Below, piece by piece: positions 52,078-61,223 of a stretch of 64,000 nucleotides of DNA. Made by a program: the position numbers and the translations under genes. The stretch lies in the NCBI GenBank assembly GCA_963805645.1, contig CAWDVA010000009.1, forward strand, positions 124,001-188,000, read 5' to 3'. The DNA is from CAVXEH01 sp963805645 (GTDB lineage Bacteria > Chloroflexota > Limnocylindria > QHBO01). The notes under the pieces were generated by a model. That model searched no databases and was not told the origin of the DNA. It saw nothing but the letters and a program-made list of their open reading frames with translations. Every line of letters begins with the position of its first letter. The first letter of the stretch is position 1.

Positions 52078-52803
52078 GTGAGCAGACTGCTACCCTTCCG
52101 GACTCCGCGCATCGAAATCGAGGAAGCCATGACCGAGCTCGCCGCCAGCATCCGCAAGCACGTCTTCGACCACTTCCTGGAGACGGGCGCGGCGCCCGTC
52201 GTCGAAGAGCTCATGACGACCTTCTCCCTGTCGAGAGACGAGGTCATCGCGGTGCTGCACGAGCTCGAGCAGGCTCGGCACATCGCCCTGGTCAAAGGCA
52301 GCGCCCGGATCCTAATGGCGTTCCCGTTCTCTGCGGTCACCACGCCGTTTCGAGTGACGGTCGGCGGACGGCGCTACGTGGCCAACTGCGCCTGGGATGC
52401 AATCGCCTTCCACGCCATGCTGGGCACCGACATCCGGGTCGACTCCTTCTGCCACCACTGCGGGACGCCCATCGCGGTCGAGATGTCCGGTGGCCGGGCC
52501 ACGCTCGTCGAGCCGGCCGAGACACTGGTGTACCTCGCGCTGCGGCCCACCGAGTGGTGGAGCGACATCATCACCACCTGCTCGAACACCATGGTCTTCT
52601 TTGCCTCGGCAGCGCATCGCGACGCATCGGACCTGGCTGCTCCAGCCGATGCCGCCGCATCGCTGACCCCGGACCAGGTGCATGCGCTGAGCGGCCCCGT
52701 CTATGCGCGCAAGCTCGCGATCGATTACGGCCGCCCCTCGCGCGACGAGCTCCTCGCGCACTTCGCCGCCATTGGCCTCACCGGCCCGTACTGGCAGCTC
52801 TGA
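52078..52803 (+). CDS. Alkylmercury lyase (MerB)-like protein
   Basis: A 241-residue protein with an N-terminal winged-helix-type domain (SIRKHVFDHFLETGAAPVVE, LSRDEVIAVLHELEQARHIA) and a MerB-type C-terminal domain. The catalytic set is visible: NCAWDAIAFHAMLGTDIRVD gives the first Cys and the Asp, and ITTCSNTMVFFAS gives the second Cys. MerB cleaves carbon-mercury bonds. A CHHC pair (SFCHHCGTP) is an extra feature. No merA or merR is nearby, so a different substrate is possible. The start codon is GTG. Confidence 0.82.
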   Translation: MSRLLPFRTPRIEIEEAMTELAASIRKHVFDHFLETGAAPVVEELMTTFSLSRDEVIAVLHELEQARHIALVKGSARILMAFPFSAVTTPFRVTVGGRRYVANCAWDAIAFHAMLGTDIRVDSFCHHCGTPIAVEMSGGRATLVEPAETLVYLALRPTEWWSDIITTCSNTMVFFASAAHRDASDLAAPADAAASLTPDQVHALSGPVYARKLAIDYGRPSRDELLAHFAAIGLTGPYWQL

Positions 52804-52858
52804 CCGGGCGGGTGCGCGCGTCGGTCGCCGGGTCGGTCGGCGGCGGTAGGATCGGGGC

Positions 52859-54094
52859 ATGAGGTCGCTGCGGGACCGGCTGCTGCAACTGGGCCTCGAC
52901 GCGCAGGACGATGAGGACACCCGGCTGCGCAAGTTCCTGGTCCTCGTGGCCGCGCTCACCGTGATGCCGCTCTCCATCGTGTGGGGCGCGATCTACTGGG
53001 TCGCCGGCGCGACGTCTGCGGCGCTGATTCCCTGGGTGTATGCGGGGATCTCGATCGCGAGCCTGATCGCCTTCGGCCTGACCCGAAGCTACCGGTGGTT
53101 CGCTGCCACCCAGTTCGCGCCATACATGACCCTCCCGTTCCTCCTGATGTGGACGCTGGGTGGGTTCGTCACGGGCAGCGCCGTGGCAATCTGGGCGATC
53201 CTGGGACCCCTCGCCGTCCTGCTGCTGGGCCATCGGCGCCTGGCCACGGTGCTCGCGATCATCTACGCGCTCCTCCTTGTCAGCATGGCGATCGTTCCGA
53301 CGCCGGCGGCCGTCGCCCTCCCCGGGTGGCTGCAGCACGTGTTCTTCGTGCTCAACCTGACGGCCGTCCCGTTCGTCGCCTGGTTGCTGGTACGGTCTTT
53401 CGCCGGTGGACGTGAAGGGTCCCTGGACGCAGTGCGGAAGACGATCCGGCGCTACCTCTCCCCCGACGTGGTGGCCGCCCTGAACTCCGATCCGCGTCGC
53501 ACCGACCTCGGAGGCGACGTGCTCGAGGTCTCGGCGGTCTTCGCCGACCTGGGGGGATATTCAACTTACGCCGAGACGCGATCGCCGTCCGAGGTGGTCG
53601 ACATGCTGAATCGCTGTTTCGCCCTTGCCCTGCCCGCGATCCTGGAGCAGGGCGGGACGCCCACCCAGCTGGCCGGCGACGCGGTGATGGCCGTCTTCGG
53701 CGCGCCGCGCGCGGATCCGGATCATGCCCTGCGGGCCTGTCGGGCCGCTGTCGCCATCCTCGAGCGCACGGAGCCGTCGTCCGCCGGTCCGCTCCCGAGC
53801 CCCCGGTTCCACATCGGCATCAACTCCGGTCCCGCACTGGTGGGCAATATCGGGAGCGAGGACTATCGGAACTTCACCGCCATCGGCGATGCGATCAATC
53901 TCGCGTCCCGGCTGCAGGGGATCGCCGGACCGGGGCAGGTGGTCATTGGTCCGGACACGGCCCGCGCGGTGCAGGGCACGTTCGACCTCGAGCCGCTTGG
54001 CCCCGTGCGCGTGAAGGGCAGACGAGAACCCGTGGCGGCCTTCCAGATCCGCCTGGGCGACGAGATCCGGCACGGCCGACGGTCGGCGGGGTGA
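52859..54094 (+). CDS. Membrane-bound class III adenylate/guanylate cyclase
   Basis: A 411-residue protein with six N-terminal helices (FLVLVAALTVMPLSIVWGAI; FFVLNLTAVPFVAWLLVRSF) and a C-terminal cyclase domain. Metal Asp residues are in VSAVFADLGGYSTYAETRSP and LAGDAVMAVFGAPRADPDHA; the dimer loop is FHIGINSGPALVGNIGSEDY followed by FTAIGDAINLASRLQG. A linker KTIRRYLSPDVVAAL precedes the domain. It probably makes cAMP in response to a membrane signal. Confidence 0.9.
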   Translation: MRSLRDRLLQLGLDAQDDEDTRLRKFLVLVAALTVMPLSIVWGAIYWVAGATSAALIPWVYAGISIASLIAFGLTRSYRWFAATQFAPYMTLPFLLMWTLGGFVTGSAVAIWAILGPLAVLLLGHRRLATVLAIIYALLLVSMAIVPTPAAVALPGWLQHVFFVLNLTAVPFVAWLLVRSFAGGREGSLDAVRKTIRRYLSPDVVAALNSDPRRTDLGGDVLEVSAVFADLGGYSTYAETRSPSEVVDMLNRCFALALPAILEQGGTPTQLAGDAVMAVFGAPRADPDHALRACRAAVAILERTEPSSAGPLPSPRFHIGINSGPALVGNIGSEDYRNFTAIGDAINLASRLQGIAGPGQVVIGPDTARAVQGTFDLEPLGPVRVKGRREPVAAFQIRLGDEIRHGRRSAG

Positions 54095-54315
54095 CGGGTC
54101 CCGCCCGGACCGGGTGCTCGCATGCCACGGAACGTGCGTAACGCGCGCACCGCTCGCGCGGCGCAGGTCGGCGCGGGTCACGCACCTGCCGAGGGTCGCG
54201 AACGCCACCACGGGACGCCAGCACCGGCGAGGGTGGTCACCTCGCCCCTCACCAGCCCGGCGTGGACACCGACATCGGCAGCGGCGTTGCGCGCGCGGTG
54301 CATCCTTGGAGGACC

Positions 54316-54846
54316 ATGGCTGGGGTGGGAGGTGTGGCGCGCCTGATCACGGCGGGAGTGGTCGTCTCCGGGGTGCTCGCGGCCTGCGCGACATCCGCGC
54401 CAACCGCGACCCCGGCCTTCCCGCCAGCCACGCCTACCGCCGCGTTCAACCTCCTGGACTGCCCGGTGACCGCGCCGGAACCGGCGCCGGTGGACATCCG
54501 CGACTCCCTGTTCGGCTCCGCCAGGGCCCATGGCAATGACAGCCTGTGGGTGGGCGGCCTCGGCACCGATGGCGTCATCACCGCGACCGGCGACGCGATC
54601 AACGCCGATGGGTCGATCGGATGGAAGCTCGGCTGGTGGCGCGCGGTGAGCGGTGGGCTCACCATCACCGGGAAGCGGCTCGACGGCGATGCGCCGCCCC
54701 TGCAGGCCGACGTCCCGTCGGGCTACGGTTCCACCGGCTTCCAGGCCAGCGGCGTCACCTTCCCCAGCACCGGCTGCTGGCAGGTCACCGGCCACGTGGG
54801 ATCGGCGAGCCTCACGTTCGTCACGTACGTCACCAACGGCCCATGA
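54316..54846 (+). CDS. Small lipoprotein, DUF4871-like or unknown
   Basis: A 176-residue lipoprotein (ITAGVVVSGVLAACATSAPT) with a Pro/Thr linker and a beta domain with two Cys (CPVTAPEPAPV; FPSTGCWQVTGHVGSASLTF). The ending STGCWQVTGHVGxxxLTFVTYV resembles small secreted all-beta proteins; the function is unknown. ATG 54316 follows GGAGGACC. Confidence 0.68.
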   Translation: MAGVGGVARLITAGVVVSGVLAACATSAPTATPAFPPATPTAAFNLLDCPVTAPEPAPVDIRDSLFGSARAHGNDSLWVGGLGTDGVITATGDAINADGSIGWKLGWWRAVSGGLTITGKRLDGDAPPLQADVPSGYGSTGFQASGVTFPSTGCWQVTGHVGSASLTFVTYVTNGP

Positions 54847-55026
54847 GTGTCCCCACCCACGCCCGGGACTCGTCGGCGCGCGCTGCGGTGTGATGCGGAT
54901 CCGCGCCGTCGAGGACGCCTGGCTCGGTACGAGATCGGTCCCATCCTTCTGGTGTTGCGCCACCGCAACGGTGTCACGCAATTGACGGCACGCGGGGGCT
55001 TGGGGCCCCATGATCAGTGGTACCCC

Positions 55027-55153
55027 ACGGGGAGGCGGAACGTGCTGCCCGTTCCTTTGGCGCGTCGTCTCCATGATCGGTCGCCCGACGCGTGCCGCGG
55101 CCAATGGCGAGACCGACCTCGGCGGGCTTTGAGGAACCCATTTTGCGTAGGCT
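55027..55153 (+). promoter_or_regulatory. Conserved 127 bp leader, copy 1
   Basis: These 127 bases, ending inside the first codons of the downstream gene, match 61339-61465 at all but two positions. The coding regions that follow are clearly less similar. The leader contains GAGGAACCCAT before the TTG start and repeats such as CTCCATGATCGGTCG. It may hold the promoter plus an untranslated regulatory element. The remaining bases from 54847 to 55026 carry no supported gene. Confidence 0.6.
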
Positions 55154-55946
55154 GACTCTTCTCGCGACGGTCCTGGCACTGGTGGCAATGGCGCTGCCCG
55201 CCTCGGCCCTCGCAGCGCGGCAGGGCGCTGGAACCTGCACGTCGGACGGATGGATGCTTGGGGGCACCTACCGCGGCTTCACCGTGACCGGCACCTGCAT
55301 GATTGCGAGAGACGCGGTCGTGCAGATCGACGGCAACCTCGTCATCAGGCCGGGCGCCAGCCTTGACGACCATGGCGCCGAGGCGTGGATGAATGGTGAG
55401 ATCCACGTCACGGGAAACATCCACGTCGAAAAGGGTGCCGTGCTTGGTCTCGGGTGGAATGCACCCGAGGGCACGCTGGGACCCGACACGGTTGGCGGGA
55501 ACATCGTCGCCAACCAGCCACTGGCCCTGCAGATCGGGAATGTCACCATCGGTGGCAACCTGGTCTCCCGTGGCGGCGGTGTGCTGAGCACGTCGGCGGA
55601 CGACTTCCGCAACTTCCCCGTCAAGGACAACGTCATCCACGGCAACCTGGTCGTCCAGGGATGGACGGGCGGCTGGATCGGCATGATCCGCAACACCATC
55701 GACGGGAACGCGATCATCGCCAACAACCGGAGCTGGTCGTCGGATGCCGGTCCCGGCACGGACGAGGATTCCACCGAGGTACAGGGCAGTGACCTGTCCG
55801 CATTTGGTGGCCCCGTCATCCCGCAGACCATTGGCGGGAACCTGATCTGCCACGGCAACCTGCCCGCAGCGCAGGTCAACCCCGCGGACGGCGGCGCCCC
55901 GAACGTCGTCGGTGGCCGCAAGATCGGCGAGTGCGCCAGCCTCTAG
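55143..55946 (+). CDS. Secreted beta-helix-like repeat protein, paralogue 1
   Basis: A 267-residue protein with a signal peptide (LTLLATVLALVAMALPASAL) and a body of short Gly/Asn-ended strand repeats (DGNLVIRPGASLDDHGAE, VTGNIHVEKGAVLGLG, IGGNLVSRGGGVLST, IGGNLICHGNLPAAQVNP) that suggests a right-handed beta-helix or bactofilin-like surface. The TTG at 55143, seven bases after GAGGA, is preferred to a GTG at 55092. The partner at 61455-62294 is a clear paralogue. A paralogous hairpin follows each. Confidence 0.75.
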   Translation: MRRLTLLATVLALVAMALPASALAARQGAGTCTSDGWMLGGTYRGFTVTGTCMIARDAVVQIDGNLVIRPGASLDDHGAEAWMNGEIHVTGNIHVEKGAVLGLGWNAPEGTLGPDTVGGNIVANQPLALQIGNVTIGGNLVSRGGGVLSTSADDFRNFPVKDNVIHGNLVVQGWTGGWIGMIRNTIDGNAIIANNRSWSSDAGPGTDEDSTEVQGSDLSAFGGPVIPQTIGGNLICHGNLPAAQVNPADGGAPNVVGGRKIGECASL

Positions 55947-55967
55947 GCTGCACCACTCCCGACGGTC

Positions 55968-55995
55968 AGGAAGGCTCGCTTCGGCGGGCCTTCCT
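55968..55995 (+). terminator. Terminator hairpin of paralogue 1
   Basis: AGGAAGGCTCGC pairs with GCGGGCCTTCCT around TTCG, with one G:T-type mismatch. It is followed by GCTTC. The paralogue at 62 kb carries an equivalent but sequence-diverged hairpin, so the duplicated unit spans leader, gene and terminator. Confidence 0.65.
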
Positions 55996-56027
55996 GCTTC
56001 ACAGCCCTGAATGCTCCCGGGAGGGGA

Positions 56028-56636
56028 TCAGCGTGCACCGCGCGGGACGTCGGCCTGGCGCCGTTCGAGCCAGGGAACGGCCAGGTCCACGCACAGCTCG
56101 ACTGCCCGGTCCGACGCGATGCCGCGGGCCCGCAGGGCGAAGAAGGCCGGCGGGCCGATGACGGCAGCGACCACGGCCAGCGCCGTATCGTCACCGGCGA
56201 GGGAGCCGAGCGCGCTCCGCATCAGCTCGTCGATGTCGCGGTAGTACCGATCCACCCCGCCGGACCAGGCATCGATGAGGTCGGGCTCCTGGCGATAGAT
56301 CTGCCACCCCGCCTCGCTCCGCTCGTAGAAGGCGGCCAGTGCCGACGCGAGCCGCACGATCCGCTCGCGCAGGGAATCGGCCCCCTCGAGGACGGCGGGC
56401 GTCGGAGGTCGCAGCTGGTCCAGGATCTGGTCGAAGACGGCATTGGCGAGATCCCGCCGGTCCGGGAAGTGGTTGCGGACGGTCGCGGGAGCGACATCGG
56501 CTTCACGCGCCACCGTCAGGTTGGAGGTTCCGGCCATGCCGCGCTCACGGAAGACGCGGGTGGCAGCGGCAATGATCCGTTCCCGCGTCTCCTGCTTGAG
56601 GTCCGCCCGTTTGCCGAGCCGATATCGACGGGGCAT
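56028..56636 (-). CDS. TetR/AcrR family transcriptional regulator
   Basis: A 202-residue repressor with the helix-turn-helix ERIIAAATRVFRERGMAGTS, NLTVAREADVAPATVRNHFP. The C-terminal domain is unassigned. ATG 56636 has GGAGG upstream. It is divergent from a small membrane protein with only 54 bases between starts, and the strong promoter of that gene lies in this gap, so autoregulated control of both genes is likely. Confidence 0.86.
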   Translation of the reverse strand: MPRRYRLGKRADLKQETRERIIAAATRVFRERGMAGTSNLTVAREADVAPATVRNHFPDRRDLANAVFDQILDQLRPPTPAVLEGADSLRERIVRLASALAAFYERSEAGWQIYRQEPDLIDAWSGGVDRYYRDIDELMRSALGSLAGDDTALAVVAAVIGPPAFFALRARGIASDRAVELCVDLAVPWLERRQADVPRGAR

Positions 56637-56653
56637 CGTCCTCCGCAATTCTA

Positions 56654-56682
56654 TTGACTACCAATGGCAGCCAAATTATAGT
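56654..56682 (+). promoter_or_regulatory. Consensus-like sigma-70 promoter for a leaderless gene
   Basis: TTGACT (56654-56659) and TATAGT (56677-56682) are 17 bp apart, close to the housekeeping consensus. A start about 7 bases past the -10 box would fall at 56689, two bases before ATG 56691, which has no Shine-Dalgarno. This points to leaderless translation of the membrane protein. Confidence 0.7.
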
Positions 56683-56690
56683 ACAACGCC

Positions 56691-57307
56691 ATGAGCACGC
56701 TCGGCGCCATCCTCCTCATTCTCGGCGGAATCGGCGGGTTCGCGCTCGCCGCCCCGAGCGCGACCGTCTCACCGGCCATCTGGACCGGGTCCCCGGACGT
56801 GGCCCTGCCCCTCATCGCCCGCCACTCCACGATCTGGCGCCTGGCGAACATCGGCTTCGTGGTCGCCACCGTTCTCAGCGCTGCGGGCCTGTTCGTGCTC
56901 TCGTCGTCCCTGGGCCGAACGGCGAGGGGCTCGCCAGGGCGGCTGCGGTGGCCTACGCAATGGCCGGCACCGCCTGGCTCGTCACCCTGAGCATCCGGCT
57001 GGGCATCACGCCGGGTGTGGCAGCCAGGTACGTTGCGGACGCCACCCTGGATCCGGTCTTTGCGCCCCTCGCCGGCCTGGGCGGTGTTCTGTTCGCCGCC
57101 TTCATCCTGGTCGGCACCAGCTCCCTCGTCGCGTTGGGCGCCGCGGTCGTCCTGGGTGGCGTGCTGCCGGCGTGGGCAGGATGGGTGATGCTGGCCCTCA
57201 GCGTGGCGATCCTGGGTGGCTATCTGATCGCGGGCGACACCCTCCCCGCCTTCGTCTACCTGCCAACGATCCTCCTGGGCATCGTCCTGCTCCTCACGGC
57301 CGGCTGA
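56691..57307 (+). pseudogene. Multi-pass membrane protein with a single-base frameshift
   Basis: The first frame from ATG 56691 encodes LGAILLILGGIGGFALAAPS, further helices to GLFVLSSSLG; the second frame, reached by adding one base in the G-run at 56912-56914, continues PNGEGLARAAAVAYAMAGTA and five more helices to TGA 57307. The intact protein would be about 206 residues. A GGG versus GGGG difference fits a homopolymer sequencing error or a real frameshift. It is divergent from a TetR gene that probably controls it. Confidence 0.7.
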
Positions 57308-57403
57308 ACGACGCGCTCCGCGCCCAGCGCGCACATCGAACCGAACCAATCGCCACCTCCGGGAGTCATTCTTTCCATCGGAGCCAACGAGACGAGGCCA
57401 TAT

Positions 57404-58234
57404 GTGGGCGAATGGGGCGGAAGGGTTTGGCGGCGCGGCATCGCGGCCGCGGTATGCGTGATGCTCCTGGCCGCCTGCCAGGGGACCGGCACCGCGACAT
57501 CTTCGCCTCCCGGCTCGGCGGCGCCGGGCTGGCGGCTGGTCACCGTCGGCGACTCGATTCCCTTCGCGCAGACGGACTGCGGAGGATGCCCCAGCTTCAC
57601 GACCCTGTTCGCCGCCGCGGTCCAGCGCGATTCCGCGAAGACGGTCGATGCACAGAACCTGTCCAGCCACGACAACCTCACCGGGGCGAGGCTGCTCGAT
57701 CGCATCCGGAACGATGGCGCCGTCCGGGCCGCGGTGCGCGCGGCGGACATCGTGGTCGTCACCATCGGCCACAACGACACTCCATGGAACGCCGTCGACG
57801 ACGCGTGCGATGGCAACAACCCCGATGGCGTCTTCAACTGGTCGCTGTACTCGGGGGCCTGCGTCACGGAGCTGGCGACGCGCCATGGCACCGAGCTGGA
57901 CGGCATCCTCACCGAGATCGAGAACCTGCGGCGCGGCATGCCGACGGCGGTCCGGGTGACAACCGACTACAACGACGTCATCGGCTGGGACCAGGCGCCG
58001 GCGGAGGCGGTGGCACCATCGATCGAAGTGCTCGAGGCCTTCCACGCCGAGACGTGCCGCGTGGCCGAGCTGCACCACGCCATCTGCGTCGACGTGTATC
58101 GATCGTTCAACGGCCCGGACGGCCGGACTGCTGCAGGATCGCTCCTCGCCTCGGACTACACCCATCCTTCGGCCACAGGCCAGGAGCGCATCGCCCAGCT
58201 CCTGGAGGCGGCCGGTCTCGCCCCGCTCGCCTGA
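57404..58234 (+). CDS. Secreted SGNH-hydrolase lipoprotein
   Basis: A 276-residue SGNH/GDSL hydrolase. The signal is lipoprotein-type (GIAAAVCVMLLAACQGTGTA). Block I is LVTVGDSIPFAQ (nucleophile Ser), the Asn block is VVTIGHNDTPWN, and block V is ASDYTHPSATGQERIAQLLE (Asp and His). Extra cysteines suggest disulphides. It probably cleaves esters of lipids or polysaccharides outside the cell. The start GTG 57404 is chosen; the ATG at 57402 is in another frame. The next gene encodes an ECF sigma. Confidence 0.85.
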   Translation: MGEWGGRVWRRGIAAAVCVMLLAACQGTGTATSSPPGSAAPGWRLVTVGDSIPFAQTDCGGCPSFTTLFAAAVQRDSAKTVDAQNLSSHDNLTGARLLDRIRNDGAVRAAVRAADIVVVTIGHNDTPWNAVDDACDGNNPDGVFNWSLYSGACVTELATRHGTELDGILTEIENLRRGMPTAVRVTTDYNDVIGWDQAPAEAVAPSIEVLEAFHAETCRVAELHHAICVDVYRSFNGPDGRTAAGSLLASDYTHPSATGQERIAQLLEAAGLAPLA

Positions 58235-58302
58235 GGCAAGCCGCGCATTCCGACTTCCGTACCCGCGTCATGCTTCACGAGCCCGCAGCACGAGCGTCAG
58301 CG

Positions 58303-58869
58303 ATGACAGAAACAGCGAGCACCGCGACCCAGAGCGCCGACGCCTCGCTGGTCGCCGCCGCTCGTGGCGGGGACCACGTGGCCTTCGCACGCATCGTGGA
58401 GCAGCGCCTGCCGGCGACGTTGCGCACCGCCCTCGCGATCCTGGGCAACGAGGCTGACGCCCGCGACGCCACCCAGGAGATCTTCGTCCGCGCCTGGCGG
58501 AACCTGCCCGGGCTCCGTGATCCCGGCAGCTTCGAAGCGTGGCTGGGCCGCATCACGGTCAACGCCTGCCGGTCTGCGATCCGGGGGCGCGGCCGTCGCG
58601 CCAGCCGCGAGATCTCGATCGACGAGCTCGGCTTCCGGGATCCGACCAGGGCCGACGCCGCCGATGCCGGCCTGCTGGCGACCGATCCCATCAACCGCGC
58701 CATGGATCGGCTGACGGTCCTCCACCGCACCCTGCTGGCCCTGCATTACTACGAGGGACGCTCGCTCGCGCAGATCGGGGCCATGGTGGGGCTGCCGGAG
58801 CGCACCGTGAAGTCGCGGCTCTTCAATGCGCGGCGAGCGCTGGAGCGCGAGCTGGAGGCGGAATCATGA
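58303..58869 (+). CDS. ECF-family RNA polymerase sigma factor
   Basis: A 188-residue sigma factor with region 2 (FARIVEQRLPATLRTALAIL, NEADARDATQEIFVRAWRNL) and region 4 (LTVLHRTLLALHYYEGRSLA, QIGAMVGLPERTVKSRLFNA). ATG 58303 gives the usual N-terminus; an in-frame ATG at 58270 is an alternative. Its stop overlaps the start of a large propeller membrane protein, repeating the sigma/partner arrangement seen at 37 kb. Confidence 0.88.
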   Translation: MTETASTATQSADASLVAAARGGDHVAFARIVEQRLPATLRTALAILGNEADARDATQEIFVRAWRNLPGLRDPGSFEAWLGRITVNACRSAIRGRGRRASREISIDELGFRDPTRADAADAGLLATDPINRAMDRLTVLHRTLLALHYYEGRSLAQIGAMVGLPERTVKSRLFNARRALERELEAES

Positions 58870-61223
58870 CCCGGCAACCAGCCCTCCTGACCGATGCCGC
58901 CATTCGGGCCGCCTTCGCCGAGCGCGCAGCGCGCGCCGATTCGGGCGACCTGGTCGCGGCGATTCTCGCGGAGACAGCCACCATGCCGCAGCGGCGGCCA
59001 TGGGCGATCCGTCTGGGCCAGGGAATCGGCATCCGGTACCCCGGGCGGGTGGCCACGGTCCTCCTGCTCCTGGCCCTGCTGGCCATGGGAGCCATCATCG
59101 CGCTGTCCGTCATCCGCGGCGACGCGCGTTCGTCGGGCTTGCTGGCCTACGTCCGCGACGGAACCATCTTCTTGGCGGAGCCGGACGGCACGCACGAGCT
59201 GGTAGCGGTGGCGGGCCGGGGAGCCGAGCTCGGCCATCCGGCCTGGTCGCCCGACGGCCGGCTCCTTGCTTTCCAGGCCCCATCGGGCGTCTTCGTCCTG
59301 GACCCCGGGACCCTCGCCAGCCGACTCGTGACGCGCGGTGACCTCGTCGGCTGGTCGCCCGACGGGACCTCGATCGCCGCCGCCAATGCCGGCGAGGTCA
59401 CGATCGTGGACGTCGCGACCGGGATTCCGACCCTGCACCTGCCCACGCGCGACACGGTGGAAGGCCTGGCGTGGTCTCCGGACGGCCGGTGGCTGGCCGG
59501 GTGGACGTCCACCGTGCTGCTGCGAATCGACGCGACGACCGGTGAAACGCAACCCGTGGCGAGCAACGGAGGCGCCCAGCGCGGCGCCGCCGGTGCGCCC
59601 GCCTGGAGCCCGGACTCGCGCCGTCTCGCGTACCTCACCCCCAACGACACCGACTGCAGCGGCATCTCCGGTACGGTGGTGACGGTGGCCGGGGCGGACG
59701 GCAGCGGTGCTCGCGACATCTCGGGTACCGGACGGCAGGCGTTCGACCCGGCCTGGTCACCGGATGGCGCCTGGATCGCCTTCGCGCAGACCACCTGCCA
59801 GAACAGCGCGTTCGGGGGCAACACGACGGCCCAGGCGGCGGAGCGCGATCTCGTCGTCGTCCATCCAGACGGCAGTGACCCCCACGTCGTCACGTCGAAG
59901 GTCCAGTCGTTCGCGTGGGCTGCCGACTCGCGATCCCTGCTCGTTGCGGTACCAACCGCAAGGGCCGGCGCAGGCGAGCTGTGGCGCGTCCCCGCCGACG
60001 GCGGGATGGCGACCTCCCTCGGCCTGAACGTGGGCACCGACGCAATCGCCGTTCGCGCGCTGCCGCCCGGTCAGGACAGCGCGCCTCTGCAACCCAACCC
60101 CGCGGCATCGGCCACCCCGGAGCCGGGCGGCATGACCGCCGCTGCCCCGCGCAAGGCCGTCCTGGCCGACCCATCCGGGACCTTGACCGGCGTTGCCGGG
60201 CAATGGACCGTGAGCGACTCGACGGGCAACGACTGCACCCACATGGCGGTCCTCACGTTCGCCGGATCGTTGGAGGACAGAGGGCCGGTGTGCGCGACCT
60301 CCACCGTCACCCACGCGGACGGCACCGTGGAGATCATTGGGCAAGAGGCGGATTGGGCCCCGGACGGGTCGGCCTACGCGGTGACCAACGGTGACCGGGT
60401 GGAGATCCACCGCCCCGATGGCCGCGCAGTCGCCACGAGCATCCCGCTGGGAGGAAACCCGGCACAGCTCTCCTGGGCACCGGACGGTACCCTCCTGGCG
60501 GTCGATGCCTGTCCCGCCGACAGCGGTCGCGGATGCACGGGCTCAGGATGGACGTTGCTCCGCGGAGACGCGACCGTGGTTGCGCAGATTTCCGGTGCGC
60601 CGACCTGGGCCGCGAGCGGGCACGAGATTCTCCAGGTGTCCGGGCTGCAGGACTACCGGGCCACGGGACCGCTCACGTTCGCGCAGCTTGCAATTCCCAA
60701 CGCCGTCGTCTCGCCCGATAGCGAGCGGATCGCCTACGAGTCGGGCGGGAACGCGTGGGTGGCGGCCGCTGATGGATCGGATCCCGAGCAGCTGACCGAC
60801 TTCGCCTTCGGGGGCGTTTTGGGCGTCACGTGGTCTCCGGACGGGCGGTGGGTGGCCTTCGACCAGGGTTCACGAATCTGGGTCATGGATCCCAACGGGC
60901 GGGGGCGGCACTACTTCGACACGGGCGCGACCGCCGTGTTCGGCGTGACGTGGTCGCCGGATAGCGCGTGGGTGCAGGCGGAGCTGTACACCCTCGACCA
61001 GCGTTCCGTCATTGTGCTGCTTCCGGTCTCGGGCACAAAGGTGGTCCTGCTTGACGATGCGATCGAGGCGCACTGGTCGCCGTATGGCCGGTACCTCCTG
61101 ATCGGGCGCTGGGCAAACGGGGCCGTTGCTGGATGGGATGTCGCCAACGGCGACGGGTCCGGGCGGACGCCCATTGCGGGATCTGCCACGTTCACCGCAC
61201 CGGAGGGGTGGATCCCGAAGTAA
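58866..61223 (+). CDS. ECF partner: membrane protein with TolB-type propellers (putative anti-sigma)
   Basis: A 785-residue protein. About 60 cytoplasmic residues precede a helix (RVATVLLLLALLAMGAIIAL); the rest is a long run of WD40-like PD40/TolB blades (HPAWSPDGRLLAFQAPSGV, GLAWSPDGRWLAGW, DPAWSPDGAWIAFAQTTC, VTWSPDGRWVAFDQGSRIWV, VTWSPDSAWVQAELY), enough for two propellers. Its position after the sigma gene (ATGA overlap) suggests an anti-sigma that senses the outside, although no zinc anti-sigma motif is present. Confidence 0.78.
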   Translation: MTRQPALLTDAAIRAAFAERAARADSGDLVAAILAETATMPQRRPWAIRLGQGIGIRYPGRVATVLLLLALLAMGAIIALSVIRGDARSSGLLAYVRDGTIFLAEPDGTHELVAVAGRGAELGHPAWSPDGRLLAFQAPSGVFVLDPGTLASRLVTRGDLVGWSPDGTSIAAANAGEVTIVDVATGIPTLHLPTRDTVEGLAWSPDGRWLAGWTSTVLLRIDATTGETQPVASNGGAQRGAAGAPAWSPDSRRLAYLTPNDTDCSGISGTVVTVAGADGSGARDISGTGRQAFDPAWSPDGAWIAFAQTTCQNSAFGGNTTAQAAERDLVVVHPDGSDPHVVTSKVQSFAWAADSRSLLVAVPTARAGAGELWRVPADGGMATSLGLNVGTDAIAVRALPPGQDSAPLQPNPAASATPEPGGMTAAAPRKAVLADPSGTLTGVAGQWTVSDSTGNDCTHMAVLTFAGSLEDRGPVCATSTVTHADGTVEIIGQEADWAPDGSAYAVTNGDRVEIHRPDGRAVATSIPLGGNPAQLSWAPDGTLLAVDACPADSGRGCTGSGWTLLRGDATVVAQISGAPTWAASGHEILQVSGLQDYRATGPLTFAQLAIPNAVVSPDSERIAYESGGNAWVAAADGSDPEQLTDFAFGGVLGVTWSPDGRWVAFDQGSRIWVMDPNGRGRHYFDTGATAVFGVTWSPDSAWVQAELYTLDQRSVIVLLPVSGTKVVLLDDAIEAHWSPYGRYLLIGRWANGAVAGWDVANGDGSGRTPIAGSATFTAPEGWIPK

